A stretch of DNA of 64,000 nucleotides from Candidatus Chloroploca sp. Khr17 (GCF_004138165.1 NZ_RYFF01000032.1:1-64000), one strand, 5' to 3'; positions 17,960-27,722 are shown, counted from the stretch's first letter. Numbers and translations: made by a program. The notes: generated from the sequence alone by a model not told the origin.

Positions 17960-20779
17960 ATGAACGAGCGCATTTATGTGGCGGTTGATGTTGAGACAAC
18001 AGGGCTGGTTCCGGGGACGGATGAACTGATCGAAGTCGCGGCGGTTACCTTTCGTCGTCATGAACTGCTCGACACCTACAGCCAGCTTGTGCAACCGCGC
18101 CAGCCGCTGCCGCTGAAGATCACCCGTCTGACGGGCATCGCACCCAAGGATGTAGCCGAGGCGCCCTTCTTCAATATGATTGGAGGGGACTTTGCGCGTT
18201 TTATCAAGAGTTACCCGATTGTGGGGCACTCGGTAAGTTTTGACCTGAGCATGCTCCGTGCGCAGGGCATGAACTTTACACAGCCGACGTATGACACATT
18301 TGAACTAGCAACCCTGCTAATGCCACAGGCACCGATCTACAAACTAAGCGCACTCGCCGAGCGGATCGGTGTACCGCACCCTGATGCCCACCGTGCGCTC
18401 AATGATGCGATCGTCACAGCGCATGTTTTCAACCACTTGCTTGGTCTGCTCGAAGCGCTGAGTCTCGATGCCTTGAATGAGATCATGCGATTGATCAACA
18501 AGATTGACTTCTCGATGCGCGATCTCTTTGAGCATACGCTGCGGGAGAAGACACGGAACGCCTTTTTTGAGCCAGCGCTGCCAGGGCGGATACAGCCACC
18601 CCCAACGATCTTTGACATAGCACCGCCGCCAGGCTCGGGTGAGCCACAACCACTCAAACCCACGGGTGACGCACGTCCGCTTGACTATGATGAGATTGCG
18701 GCCTTCTTTGCACCAGACGGCCCACTCGGGCAACAATTTCCCGGCTACGAGCCACGAGCACCTCAGGTACACATGGCGCAGGCGGTGGCGGAAGCCTTCA
18801 ACCTAAGCGAACCATTGCTCGTTGAAGCGGGCACGGGTACCGGGAAATCGTTGAGTTACCTGATTCCCTCAGTCTTTTTCGCCACTCGCCGCGGCGAGCG
18901 GGTTGTCATTTCAACCAATACGATCAACCTGCAAGATCAACTCTTCTTCAAAGACCTCCCGGCCTTGCAAACGATCATGGCCGCGAGTAGCATGCCTCCC
19001 TTTACGGCCTCACTGCTCAAAGGGCGCGGCAACTACCTCTGTCTCAAACGGTACTACGAAATGCAGCGGAGTGAGAACCTGAACCCAGACGAGGTACGGA
19101 TGTTGCTCAAGGTTCAACTCTGGGTTCCTACGACCGAGAACGGGGATAAAGCCGAGTTGCTGCTGATGGATCGGGAAAACGGCGCGTGGAATCGGGTCAA
19201 CGTCACGCCCGAGACATGCATTGGCTCGCGGTGCCCACATTTTCGCGAATGTTTCTTTTTCAAGGCGCGGCGTCAGGCCGAAGCCGCGCATATTCTGGTG
19301 GTCAACCACGCATTACTGATTGCCGATCTCGCCGCGCAAGCGCATGTCTTGCCGCCGTACGCGCACCTGATCGTTGACGAAGCCCACAACCTGGAAGATG
19401 TCGCCACGGATCAACTGAGTTTCAAGGTCGATCAGGCGGCCATGCTGAAGTTTCTCGATGATATCTTTCAGACGGGCGGAGCGCAGGTTGTCAGCGGCTT
19501 GCTAAGTGAACTGCCGGCGGCGTTGCAGGCGGGCGTGGACGAACTTGTGGCGAAAAAGATTGCGCAAGCGAGCGACTTGATCCGACCGGCGCTGGTACGG
19601 GCGCGCACCGCAGTGTACGAATGCTTCAACCTGTTGAATGCCTTTGTGATCCGGGAAGGGCAGGATAACCAGTACGACCCACGCCTGCGGCTTACTCCGG
19701 GCATTCGCGAGAAGGTGGCGTGGCAAGAGGTACAAGTCGTCTGGGCGAACATGACCGACATCCTGACGGTCATTGGCACAGGGTTAGCTCAGATCGAAGA
19801 GCAACTGCGCAATCTGGATGCGAGCAAAGTCGACGGATACGAGGAACTGTTGCTCCAGGTCGAATACCTGGGGCGGTTTGCCGTAGATGTACGGGTCAAG
19901 ACCGGGCATATCATCTTTGGTGACGAAGCGATCATTGCCTGGTTGACGCTGGATCGGCAGCGCGACACCCTGACCCTAACGGCGGCACCACTGAGTGTTG
20001 CCGACATGCTGCAGGCCCAACTCTTTGCGCAAAAAGCAACGAGTGTGCTTGCCTCGGCAACGCTGACGATCGAGGCAAACTTTGAGTTTGTCAAAGATCG
20101 GCTAGGGTTACCTGAGGCCAACGAACTGGAGCTCGAATCGCCCTTCGACTACGAAAAACAGGCGCTGGTCTATATCCCGAGTGACATCCCCGAACCGAAT
20201 CAGCGAGGATATCAACAGGCGATTGAGCAGGCGCTGATCGAACTCTGCACCGTCACAGGTGGGCGCACACTGGCCCTCTTTACCGCGAACAACGCCCTGC
20301 GTCAGACCTACCATGCGATCCAGGAACCACTAGAAGCCCAGGAGATTGCGGTACTGGCGCAGGGGATTGATGGCAGTCGGCGGGCGTTGCTCGACCGTTT
20401 CAAAGAATTCCCACGCACAGTCTTGCTCGGCACAAACAGTTTCTGGGAAGGAGTAGACGTTGTTGGCGACGCGCTCTCGGTGCTCGTGATTACAAAACTT
20501 CCGTTCAGCGTACCGAACGATCCAATCTTTGCAGCCCGTAGCGAGCGCTTTCAGGATCCGTTTGGCGAATTTTCGGTACCGCAGACGATTCTGCGCTTCA
20601 AGCAAGGCTTTGGGCGTCTGATCCGGAGTCGCGAAGATCGGGGCATTGTGGTCGTACTTGATCGCCGGTTATTGAGCAAGAAATATGGTCAGCAGTTCCT
20701 CGACTCCTTGCCAAACACCCGCGTGCGTACAGGGCCGTTGAATCAGTTGCCGGTGCTGGGGGAGCGGTTTTTAAAATAA
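17960..20779 (+). CDS. dinG: DinG-type helicase with N-terminal DEDDh exonuclease
   Basis: A 939-residue fusion. Residues about 1-180 are a DnaQ-like 3'-5' exonuclease with DVETTGL (ExoI), HSVSFDLSML (ExoII) and HRALNDAI (ExoIII, DEDDh type). From about residue 255 there is an XPD/DinG superfamily 2 helicase with Walker A EAGTGTGKS (about 288), DEAH box (about 472) and motif VI QGFGRLIRS. Four cysteines (about 360, then CIGSRCPHFREC at about 419-430) are spaced like the XPD/DinG Fe-S cluster. Many Gram-positive exonuclease-DinG fusions lack that cluster. Role: probably DNA repair or processing of replication-blocking structures. The ATG at 17960 (MNERIYVAV) is preferred over an unsupported extension to 17885. 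Confidence 0.9.
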   Translation: MNERIYVAVDVETTGLVPGTDELIEVAAVTFRRHELLDTYSQLVQPRQPLPLKITRLTGIAPKDVAEAPFFNMIGGDFARFIKSYPIVGHSVSFDLSMLRAQGMNFTQPTYDTFELATLLMPQAPIYKLSALAERIGVPHPDAHRALNDAIVTAHVFNHLLGLLEALSLDALNEIMRLINKIDFSMRDLFEHTLREKTRNAFFEPALPGRIQPPPTIFDIAPPPGSGEPQPLKPTGDARPLDYDEIAAFFAPDGPLGQQFPGYEPRAPQVHMAQAVAEAFNLSEPLLVEAGTGTGKSLSYLIPSVFFATRRGERVVISTNTINLQDQLFFKDLPALQTIMAASSMPPFTASLLKGRGNYLCLKRYYEMQRSENLNPDEVRMLLKVQLWVPTTENGDKAELLLMDRENGAWNRVNVTPETCIGSRCPHFRECFFFKARRQAEAAHILVVNHALLIADLAAQAHVLPPYAHLIVDEAHNLEDVATDQLSFKVDQAAMLKFLDDIFQTGGAQVVSGLLSELPAALQAGVDELVAKKIAQASDLIRPALVRARTAVYECFNLLNAFVIREGQDNQYDPRLRLTPGIREKVAWQEVQVVWANMTDILTVIGTGLAQIEEQLRNLDASKVDGYEELLLQVEYLGRFAVDVRVKTGHIIFGDEAIIAWLTLDRQRDTLTLTAAPLSVADMLQAQLFAQKATSVLASATLTIEANFEFVKDRLGLPEANELELESPFDYEKQALVYIPSDIPEPNQRGYQQAIEQALIELCTVTGGRTLALFTANNALRQTYHAIQEPLEAQEIAVLAQGIDGSRRALLDRFKEFPRTVLLGTNSFWEGVDVVGDALSVLVITKLPFSVPNDPIFAARSERFQDPFGEFSVPQTILRFKQGFGRLIRSREDRGIVVVLDRRLLSKKYGQQFLDSLPNTRVRTGPLNQLPVLGERFLK

Positions 20780-20792
20780 TGGAGTTAGCTAC

Positions 20793-21776
20793 ATGAATTC
20801 TGAAGATACAAGTCCACGTCGGCCTTTTTCTGCGCTACGCCTCTTTTTGACCGGGTTTGCGATGGGCATTGCCGACCTGATCCCAGGGGTATCGGGCGGG
20901 ACAATGGCGTTCATTCTTGGGGTCTACGAGCAATTACTCGATGCGATCAAATCCTTCAATGTGCGCCTGTTGCAGCTGTTATGGCAGCGTCAATGGCGTG
21001 AGGCGTTTGGCCAGGTTCCCTGGATGTTTCTCATTCCGCTCGGGCTGGGCATCGGGGGTGCCATTATTTCCATGGCACGTACGATGCGTTTTTTGCTCGA
21101 GAATTACCCGGTCTACCTCTTTGCTTTTTTCTTTGGCTTGATTCTTGCCTCGATTATCGCTGTTGGTGTAACAGCACGCTGGACCCCGGCAACCCTGGCA
21201 GCACTCGTGGTTGGTACGGTTGCCGCGTTTATTATTGTTGGCCTGGTGCCCCTCAACATGCCAAATGATCCATTGACCCTCTTTTTAAGTGGCATTGTTG
21301 CGATTATGGCGATGATTTTGCCAGGCATTTCAGGTTCTTTTATTTTGCTTATTCTCGGGCAATATGCCTATGTGCTCAATGCTGTTTCAGAGTTCAACCT
21401 CTTGGCAATCATTCCGCTGGGGCTCGGAGCCGTCGTCGGTTTGCTAGGGTTTGCGCGCATCTTAAGCTGGTTGCTGAAGCATTATCATGGGGTGACAGTC
21501 GCGGTACTGGTCGGCTTTATGGCAGGTTCATTGCGCAAAATCTGGCCCTGGAAAGAGGTACTCGAGACGATGCTTGATCGTCACGGTGAAGTTGTGCCAC
21601 TGCGCGAGCGGAATATTTTGCCCAATTTTGCTGGCCCAGAATTCTGGATCGCCCTGCTGCTGGCAGTGATCGGCTTCTTCTTACTGAGTTTCATTGATCA
21701 CCTACAGACCGGAGCAAACCCAATCTTCCGTTGGATGGGGCCTCGGCGAGGAAGCAAGCCTGTTGCGTCGCCATAA
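20793..21776 (+). CDS. DUF368 family membrane protein (PopT-type polyprenyl-phosphate transporter)
   Basis: A 327-residue protein with about eight to nine hydrophobic segments. It opens with the family hallmark GIADLIPGVSGGTMAFILGV and repeats a related motif, MILPGISGSFILLILGQY, in the second half, the internal duplication typical of DUF368. DUF368 proteins (PopT) have been shown to recycle undecaprenyl phosphate across the membrane for cell-wall and polysaccharide synthesis. That role is transferred from the family. GGAG lies 9 nt before the ATG. It is 13 bp downstream of dinG and may be co-transcribed. A polyprenyl-phosphate recycler fits the glycosyltransferase operon farther on. Confidence 0.85.
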   Translation: MNSEDTSPRRPFSALRLFLTGFAMGIADLIPGVSGGTMAFILGVYEQLLDAIKSFNVRLLQLLWQRQWREAFGQVPWMFLIPLGLGIGGAIISMARTMRFLLENYPVYLFAFFFGLILASIIAVGVTARWTPATLAALVVGTVAAFIIVGLVPLNMPNDPLTLFLSGIVAIMAMILPGISGSFILLILGQYAYVLNAVSEFNLLAIIPLGLGAVVGLLGFARILSWLLKHYHGVTVAVLVGFMAGSLRKIWPWKEVLETMLDRHGEVVPLRERNILPNFAGPEFWIALLLAVIGFFLLSFIDHLQTGANPIFRWMGPRRGSKPVASP

Positions 21777-21786
21777 GGAAATCTTT

Positions 21787-21833
21787 TGATCAGACCACAA
21801 ACGCCAGCTAAGCTGGCGTTTGTGGTCTGATCA
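21787..21833. terminator. Perfect 23-bp hairpin between convergent genes
   Basis: Arms 21787-21809 and 21811-21833 are perfectly complementary around one base. The hairpin sits between the convergent ends of the DUF368 and epimerase genes and lacks a U-tract on either side. Confidence 0.65.
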
Positions 21834-21850
21834 GCAACAACGGCTTCGCT

Positions 21851-23059
21851 CTAACGCATGCGCCGCAATAATTCCATGCAAGCACGAGGGTGTTGATAGG
21901 CCTGTTCGTAGATCCCCACTTTATAGCGATCAGGCAGGGGAGTACCGTCGAGCGCCAAAGATTTGAACCAGTCACCATGCACCCGATCAATGAAATGGTC
22001 TTCGATATAGAACCAGATATTAGCCGCTGCCTCGGCGAAGCAGGCTTCGCCGGAGAGTTGGAAGGCGGTATACATCGCAATCAGGGTTTCGGCTTGAGCC
22101 CACCAACTTCGTTCAACGCTATTGGTGACCGGGCGCACCCCACCATCAGGGTCGAGGCCATCTTTATAGACAGCACTGGCAAGCCCCAGGGCCGCTTCGC
22201 GCACCCGTGCCTGGAGGTCACGGTTACCCTGCACGGCGGCAGCCTCAACGAGCAACCAGCTACTTATACTATCGTGGCCGTACGAAATATTGCCAGTCAG
22301 GGGCCGCCAGGTTGTATCAAAGCTAAGCCGTAGATGGCCCGTCGCTGGATTGATGCCTCGCGTCAGGATGTTTTCGATCATCGCACGCTGGCGCTCGCGC
22401 AGCAGGCTATCGTCCCAGATGCGCAAGAGATTCGTGTAAGCTTCGAGCAAATGCAGCAGCGTCGGCATCGAAAGATAGCCGTAGTTCGAGGTATAGCGCT
22501 CATCTTCCCAGACCGGCACATGCCAGGTACGGTTGGAACCCTCACTATAGCCATTACAGAGCGGATTGTAGATACTCGCCTCGATCAACTGGAAGATTTC
22601 TTTGGCAAGCTGCAAACTATTGGGGTCGCCGGTTGCGCTATGATGTTCGGCCAGGCCATACACTGCCATCGCTTGCGCAACGGTCGTCTTGCGCGTATCG
22701 AGCGGTCGCCCCCACATATCGACCGTCCAGAAGATACCACCATATTCTTCATCCCAGAAGGCGAGGCGCAGATAACGGAACGCTCGACCGGCCATTTCGA
22801 GATATTCGGGGCGACGGTAGGTGCGATAAGCAGCCGCAAAGATCCAGAGGATCTGCGCACAAATCAACGCCACGCGTGGAACTTCGTTGAGTGACCGCAG
22901 ATCACGGGTGACCGCACCATAAAAACCGCCACGCGGACGATCAACGACACGGTACATCCAAAAGGGCAAAATATTGCCCAGCAACTCCTCTTCAATTTTA
23001 TGACGCAAGAATATGCGCTGCAGGCCTGGCGCTGCCCGGGTTTGCTCTATTTCAGACAT
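21851..23059 (-). CDS. AGE-family (N-acylglucosamine 2-epimerase/cellobiose epimerase-like) protein
   Basis: Starting at the ATG at 23059 (MSEIEQTRAA) gives 402 residues, the usual size of this (alpha/alpha)6-barrel family. A GGAGAAG ribosome-binding site lies upstream; a longer frame to 23236 has no such site. Conserved stretches include RPRGGFYGAVTRD, RKTTVAQAMAVYGLAE and GHDSISSWLLVEAA. The last matches the GHDxxxSWLL active-site segment of cellobiose 2-epimerases. The enzyme probably epimerises or isomerises a sugar or disaccharide at C2. No signal peptide, so cytoplasmic. It is monocistronic, and the exact substrate is not predictable. Confidence 0.85.
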   Translation of the reverse strand: MSEIEQTRAAPGLQRIFLRHKIEEELLGNILPFWMYRVVDRPRGGFYGAVTRDLRSLNEVPRVALICAQILWIFAAAYRTYRRPEYLEMAGRAFRYLRLAFWDEEYGGIFWTVDMWGRPLDTRKTTVAQAMAVYGLAEHHSATGDPNSLQLAKEIFQLIEASIYNPLCNGYSEGSNRTWHVPVWEDERYTSNYGYLSMPTLLHLLEAYTNLLRIWDDSLLRERQRAMIENILTRGINPATGHLRLSFDTTWRPLTGNISYGHDSISSWLLVEAAAVQGNRDLQARVREAALGLASAVYKDGLDPDGGVRPVTNSVERSWWAQAETLIAMYTAFQLSGEACFAEAAANIWFYIEDHFIDRVHGDWFKSLALDGTPLPDRYKVGIYEQAYQHPRACMELLRRMR

Positions 23060-23241
23060 GGGGCTCTTCTCCACTCCACCAGGACTTGTTTGTTTTGGGG
23101 GCAGTTCGATCAGACTGTAGACCATACTACACCTGCGGATGCATGCCACGTTGCCTTCATCACATTGCCTACCTGGGCTAACGAAACTGATTAGATAAAG
23201 ACTTGTCCTCTTCCAGCATACACGCTCCGGTTTCAAAGAAC

Positions 23242-23334
23242 TTGCTTTGTACTATCCGTACTATAATAAGGGCAAGGGTTTATGCGATATAAGTCCCTGC
23301 GGGGCACCGCTGGTTCACCAGCATCAGCGTTTTT
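23242..23334 (+). promoter_or_regulatory. mmuM promoter -10 and leader hairpin with U-run
   Basis: TATAAT lies at 23262-23267; the best -35 (TTGCTT, 23242) has too short a spacer (14 bp), so activator help or another -35 is possible. In the leader GCTGGTTCACCAGC (23309-23322) forms a hairpin and T5 follows at 23330-23334, which could act as an attenuator. No known SAM or cobalamin riboswitch core was recognised. Confidence 0.35.
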
Positions 23335-23349
23335 CTTGGGGAGAGACGG

Positions 23350-24285
23350 ATGGATCCTATTGCGCACATGCTTCAGATGCATCCTTTTCTGGTGCTTGAT
23401 GGAGCGATGGCAACCGAACTTGAGCGACGCGGCTGCGACCTCAATGATCCGCTCTGGTCGGCCAAGATCTTGCTTGAGGCACCGGAGTTGATCCGGCAGG
23501 TTCACGCTGACTATTTTGCGGCCGGGGCTGATGTGACGATTACGGCGAGTTACCAAGCGACCTTTGAGGGCTTTGCCAGCCGGGGGCTTGAACGGGCGGT
23601 GGCCGCTGCGTTAATGCAGCAGTCGGTACGCCTTGCGCTTGAGGCCCGTGATCATTTCTGGGCCAACCGTGGCAACCGGGTGGGCCGTTCGCGCCCGCTC
23701 GTGGCTGCGTCGGTCGGGCCATATGGTGCGTTTCTCGCCAATGGCGCTGAGTATCGTGGTGACTATGGGTTGAGCGAAGAGGCCCTGATGGAGTTTCATC
23801 GGCCACGTATGGAGGTGCTCGCGGCCGCAGGGGCCGACCTCTTCGCCTGTGAAACGATCCCCTGTCTCACCGAGGCGCGTGCGCTGGCGCGCCTCTTGCC
23901 CGAATTTCCCGAGATGTGGGCCTGGATCAGTTTTACGGCACGCGACGAGAAGACGATTGCGCAAGGTGAGTCTTTTGCCGATTGTGTGGCCCTGCTCGAA
24001 GCGTACCCCCAAATTGCCGCTCTCGGCATCAATTGCACGGCCCCGCGCTATCTCAACGGGTTGATCCGTACGGCCCGCCGCGTGACGACACGGCCCATTG
24101 TGGTCTATCCAAATTCGGGTGAAGAATACAAGGTCGCATCACGGTCGTGGTCGGGGGAGTGTTCAAGTGCCGATTTTGGGGCACAGGCACGTACCTGGTA
24201 TGCGCTCGGGGCACAACTCATCGGCGGGTGCTGCCGGACGACGCCTGACCATATTCGAGCGGTGCGGTCGATCTTGTATACATAA
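23350..24285 (+). CDS. mmuM: Homocysteine S-methyltransferase
   Basis: A 311-residue (beta/alpha)8-barrel methyltransferase that makes methionine from homocysteine with S-methylmethionine or a similar donor. The zinc ligands are in place: Cys229 in GINCTAP and Cys294-Cys295 in GGCCRTTP, matching the family spacing. The N-terminal LDGAMATELERRG and TASYQATFEGF motifs are also conserved. GGAGAG precedes the ATG. The last 181 bp are overlapped on the other strand by the 3' end of the GT39-like gene, which is unusual. A small S-methylmethionine permease gene, its common partner, is absent here. Confidence 0.92.
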   Translation: MDPIAHMLQMHPFLVLDGAMATELERRGCDLNDPLWSAKILLEAPELIRQVHADYFAAGADVTITASYQATFEGFASRGLERAVAAALMQQSVRLALEARDHFWANRGNRVGRSRPLVAASVGPYGAFLANGAEYRGDYGLSEEALMEFHRPRMEVLAAAGADLFACETIPCLTEARALARLLPEFPEMWAWISFTARDEKTIAQGESFADCVALLEAYPQIAALGINCTAPRYLNGLIRTARRVTTRPIVVYPNSGEEYKVASRSWSGECSSADFGAQARTWYALGAQLIGGCCRTTPDHIRAVRSILYT

Positions 24286-26909
24286 AAGGTGACGCCCTGG
24301 CCGTCGGGAAAGGCCGGTCCCTCGGCTGTCGGCTTCGCGTTGACACCAAGGATGGGGGCAAGAGCATCGGCTTCGTCTGCGGCAAAATAGCCCGAAAGCA
24401 GGAAGATCGCGTCGGGCTCCGCTGGCTCTGAGAGCTCTGCCCCCGCAAAGCTCTGCACGGCCAGGCCGGTGGTGAGAAAGGCAAAGACCGGGTCGCTGCG
24501 CACAACTTCGGGGACATAAACCTGGGTTGCGAGCGTGCCGCCGTTTGCTTCGGCAAGCTCACGGACATGCGCGCCCATCTGGCTCTGCACCGGGTAAAAG
24601 ACGAGAAAGACTTCGCGCTGAGGCGGCATGAGCACAAAATAGACGGTTGCATTGAGCGCAAGCACAAGGGAGACCAGCGTTGCGCCAACACCCTGGGTTA
24701 GCCACCGCAGTCTGCTTGCGGCAGGCCAGCGTTGCTTCAGGCTCTGCCAGAGGGCGACCCACCCCACTGCGGCGATCATGAAGGCAAAGGCCGCCGCTGA
24801 AAACCCACGCAAGCCGTGTGGCCCATTGACAGCAAGCGCGCTCGGCACCAGGCCAAGCGCCAGAGCCCCCGCAAGCATCAGGCTCCGCCAGTCAAGTGGA
24901 TAACGGAGCAATCCGGCAACCCCGAGCAGCATCCCGATGCCCGTGACATAGTCGAGCATCGGACGCCCCGGGGCGTGATGACGCCCATTCAAATCGCCTT
25001 GGCCGTGAAACATCAACAGATGCTGCCGCAGGGTTGTGTCAAGCATACGCAGCGGCGGTTCGCCAAGCCGGGCTTCTTCACTCAAGAGAAAGACCTGGCT
25101 CACCCGGTCGTTAAAGGCTTCGGGCTGATTGAAGGCATAGAGTAGCAACGGCGTCACAGTCAGCAACAGGCCCACCGCTGCCGCCAGGCTGCCCACCAGC
25201 CACCCGCGCCATGCCCGTGGCGCACGCAGCAGCAAGAGCAGCGCGAGCCACGCCGCGATGATCGGGGCCATCCGCCCTGTGTGGTAGGTCTGCACCGCTA
25301 GGCCAAGGCAAACCCCACCGAGCAAGCAGGCGAGCAAGGCACGGATGCGTTGACCAACCGACAAGGCTGTCAACTCTTTCTCTGCAGCGGCGGAAGGCTG
25401 AACGCAAAGCCCCCAGCCAAGCAACCAGAGGCCGCTGAGGGTCAGCAACGGATCAAAGACGGTGGGAAAAGCGAGGCGACTGACGGTGATGTGCCAGCTA
25501 GAAACGGCGAGCAAGAGTGCCGCGAGCAGGCCAATGCTGCGACGGCCACTCAGCCAGGTGGCAAAACCGTAGAGGGGCAAGACGGTCAGCGCACCGGCGA
25601 GACCACTGACAACGCGCATTGACCAGAGATTTTCGCCCCAGAAGTGCAGTGCAAGCGCAAAAGGGTAGAGCCCGAGCGCCGGCATGTTGACGCGGTCGCT
25701 AGCGATGTAGATCGGGCGATAGTCGGCGTAGTCGCGGATTAACTGGGCAAACATGCCGTGACGCGCCTCATCACGCCACAGGCCAAAGGGCAGTTCATCA
25801 AGTCGATAGAAGCGAAGCCCAAGGGCAAGCAGCAAGGTCAGACCGAGCAACACCAGGGCATATTTCCGGGAAAGATCGGGGTCTCCCTGCGTCCAGAGAT
25901 CCTTGCCGAGCCCATACGGGCCACCGGCCATCAGCATAAGTGCCACGAGCGCCAGGATCAACCCGCCGGCGACACTGAGTTGCGTATTGAGCAGACCAAC
26001 CGCCACGGCAAGCAGCGCCATCGCTGCGATCAGGGTCAGCACACCAGACGCCGACGCGACATTGGGCTTATGAAGCGGGCGGGACACCCGCGCTCCCAGG
26101 ATGGGGAGAGTGCTGACGGACACAACAGCCAACAACAGTGTAGCCGTGCCAAGGATCCACGGCGTGGGCGGGAGCGCCCAAGCAAGACCCGAAGGATCAC
26201 GGAAGGCCCAGACAAGCAAGAGCGCGCCGCCGACCGCGCTCACCAGACTCGCCCGCTGCCAGAGATGGCGGCGTTGACGCGGCAAGAGTAGCGCATCGAG
26301 CCAGGCAATGGCAGCAACGACCAGTGCGAGCATCCAGGTCAGCCACGCTGCGCGGGCAAACGCGGGCGTCTGGATGCCACCGATGCGTTCAAGTTGAAGG
26401 GCGGCGACAGGCACGCCAAGGGGTCGAAAATCAAGATCATCGGCGGTGACACCGGGATCGCTGACGGCTGTGACCAGGTTGAGTGGACGAGCCACGCCCG
26501 ATGTCGTCGCAACGGCATCAGGGGGCAAGAGCAGCGTATAGGTACGCCAGCCATCCTGCACATCAAAGCGCGCAACCTCGACCTCAGCCTGTTGCAAGAC
26601 CACCGATGGGGTTCCCTGGGCAAGCAAACGCTCGCCATTGAGGCGCAGACGCAGGAACGATGGCGCAGGCGTCGCGCCGTGCAAGAGCAAGCGAGCCTCG
26701 GGGCCACTCCAGCGAAAGGTTTCACCAGCCCCAAATTCGGGTTGATAAAAACCGCTGATAAAGCGGCTATCGCCAGGCTCACCAAGATCAACAAAAAGCG
26801 GCGGTGCGAGGCGCAACACCAACCCAAGCAGCAGAGCAATCAGCACCAGCACCAGCAAAGGCACCAGATGGATACGCTGCGGCAAGCGAAAACGAGGCAA
26901 AGCAATCAC
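24105..26909 (-). CDS. GT39-like membrane glycosyltransferase with extracytoplasmic beta domain
   Basis: A 934-residue GT-C fold protein. One N-terminal helix (about 15-35) is followed by an extracytoplasmic beta-sandwich-like domain (about 45-180) and then a dozen or so helices. The family's first-loop acidic motif appears in LDELPFGLWRDEARHG (about residues 370-385). Such enzymes move a sugar from a polyprenyl-phosphate donor. The start is GTG at 26909 (AAGGA upstream), 13 bp after the deazaflavin-type gene. The natural C-terminus is probably at FYVYKI: the paralogue at 35809-38235 ends in the same way (FWIYRV). Here about 54 extra residues are read antisense to mmuM, suggesting stop-codon loss. 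Confidence 0.8.
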   Translation of the reverse strand: MIALPRFRLPQRIHLVPLLVLVLIALLLGLVLRLAPPLFVDLGEPGDSRFISGFYQPEFGAGETFRWSGPEARLLLHGATPAPSFLRLRLNGERLLAQGTPSVVLQQAEVEVARFDVQDGWRTYTLLLPPDAVATTSGVARPLNLVTAVSDPGVTADDLDFRPLGVPVAALQLERIGGIQTPAFARAAWLTWMLALVVAAIAWLDALLLPRQRRHLWQRASLVSAVGGALLLVWAFRDPSGLAWALPPTPWILGTATLLLAVVSVSTLPILGARVSRPLHKPNVASASGVLTLIAAMALLAVAVGLLNTQLSVAGGLILALVALMLMAGGPYGLGKDLWTQGDPDLSRKYALVLLGLTLLLALGLRFYRLDELPFGLWRDEARHGMFAQLIRDYADYRPIYIASDRVNMPALGLYPFALALHFWGENLWSMRVVSGLAGALTVLPLYGFATWLSGRRSIGLLAALLLAVSSWHITVSRLAFPTVFDPLLTLSGLWLLGWGLCVQPSAAAEKELTALSVGQRIRALLACLLGGVCLGLAVQTYHTGRMAPIIAAWLALLLLLRAPRAWRGWLVGSLAAAVGLLLTVTPLLLYAFNQPEAFNDRVSQVFLLSEEARLGEPPLRMLDTTLRQHLLMFHGQGDLNGRHHAPGRPMLDYVTGIGMLLGVAGLLRYPLDWRSLMLAGALALGLVPSALAVNGPHGLRGFSAAAFAFMIAAVGWVALWQSLKQRWPAASRLRWLTQGVGATLVSLVLALNATVYFVLMPPQREVFLVFYPVQSQMGAHVRELAEANGGTLATQVYVPEVVRSDPVFAFLTTGLAVQSFAGAELSEPAEPDAIFLLSGYFAADEADALAPILGVNAKPTAEGPAFPDGQGVTFYVYKIDRTARIWSGVVRQHPPMSCAPSAYQVRACAPKSALEHSPDHDRDATLYSSPEFG

Positions 26910-26922
26910 ACTGTTCCTTCAT

Positions 26923-27498
26923 TTAGCGACGGGGCCACACTCGGCCTATCAAGAAAGCGAGGAGCACCAGCAAGGGCCAGAGCCAGATCAAGTCGCCTGG
27001 CCCACCAACTCCAGCTAGAGGAGCAACGCGATGCAAACGCAGCAGCCGGTACGAGGTAGTGGCACTATCCAGATCCGCATCGCTCAGACGGTGCGGGTTG
27101 ATCCCGGCCAGATAGGCGGCAAAGCCACTTCCCTTTAGCACATCACGCATGATCGCCGTCTTGCCCGCGCTCTCCGTGATATCCTCTACCTCAACGAGCC
27201 AGCGTCCGTCGGGGAGCCACACCTCAGTGCGCGGCTGGGTCATAAGATTGTGATACCAATCGGCGCTTCGGCCAAATCCTGACGTGACATACACGTCACC
27301 ATCACGCTCGGCGTAATTGACTGGCGTGCGATAGAGGCGACCGCTTTTGCGACCCGTATGGCTCAAGACAAGAAAACGCCCAATGCCTGACGGCCAAAAA
27401 TTGAGATACGCTCCCATTCCCAAGCGCCAATGCCATAACATCAGAGGATTTAGCCGTTTGAACATCTGTCGCAAGATGTGATCGCTTGTGTGTGACAT
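26923..27498 (-). CDS. Nitroreductase/deazaflavin (F420)-type oxidoreductase, DUF385 family
   Basis: A 191-residue protein with the DUF385/Ddn-like split-barrel core: FLVLSHTGRKSGRLYRTPVNY, GDVYVTSGFGRSADWYHNL, and a C-terminal hydrophobic helix (LIWLWPLLVLLAFLIGRVW) that anchors it in the membrane. The family binds F420 or FMN, and some members reduce quinones or nitro compounds. Whether this organism makes F420 cannot be seen here. GAGGAG lies upstream of the ATG at 27498. It is the first gene of a two-gene unit with the GT39-like gene (13 bp gap). Confidence 0.82.
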   Translation of the reverse strand: MSHTSDHILRQMFKRLNPLMLWHWRLGMGAYLNFWPSGIGRFLVLSHTGRKSGRLYRTPVNYAERDGDVYVTSGFGRSADWYHNLMTQPRTEVWLPDGRWLVEVEDITESAGKTAIMRDVLKGSGFAAYLAGINPHRLSDADLDSATTSYRLLRLHRVAPLAGVGGPGDLIWLWPLLVLLAFLIGRVWPRR

Positions 27499-27652
27499 AG
27501 GTTTATCTCCTCACCCGACAAGGCCTGCATCAAGGTAGTATAACGCACTTGTTCACGAGGCGTCAGGGGGCGTTTGACGGTCTGACGCCTGATCTGAGCC
27601 TGGGCAAGATGTTCAGCCGCAGCAGTTGCGGAGCGGGCATGTAGTACCCCGC

Positions 27653-27677
27653 CAGGGCACCCCTTGCGGGTGCCCTG
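27653..27677. terminator. Hairpin between the truncated regulator and the DUF385 gene
   Basis: CAGGGCACCC (27653-27662) pairs with GGGTGCCCTG (27668-27677) over a 5-nt loop. No U-tract follows in either direction. It may end the truncated regulator transcript. Confidence 0.4.
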
Positions 27678-27722
27678 ATCGCACGTCTTGTTGTCTCCGG
27701 TTTTGTATAATGCCATCGCCCT

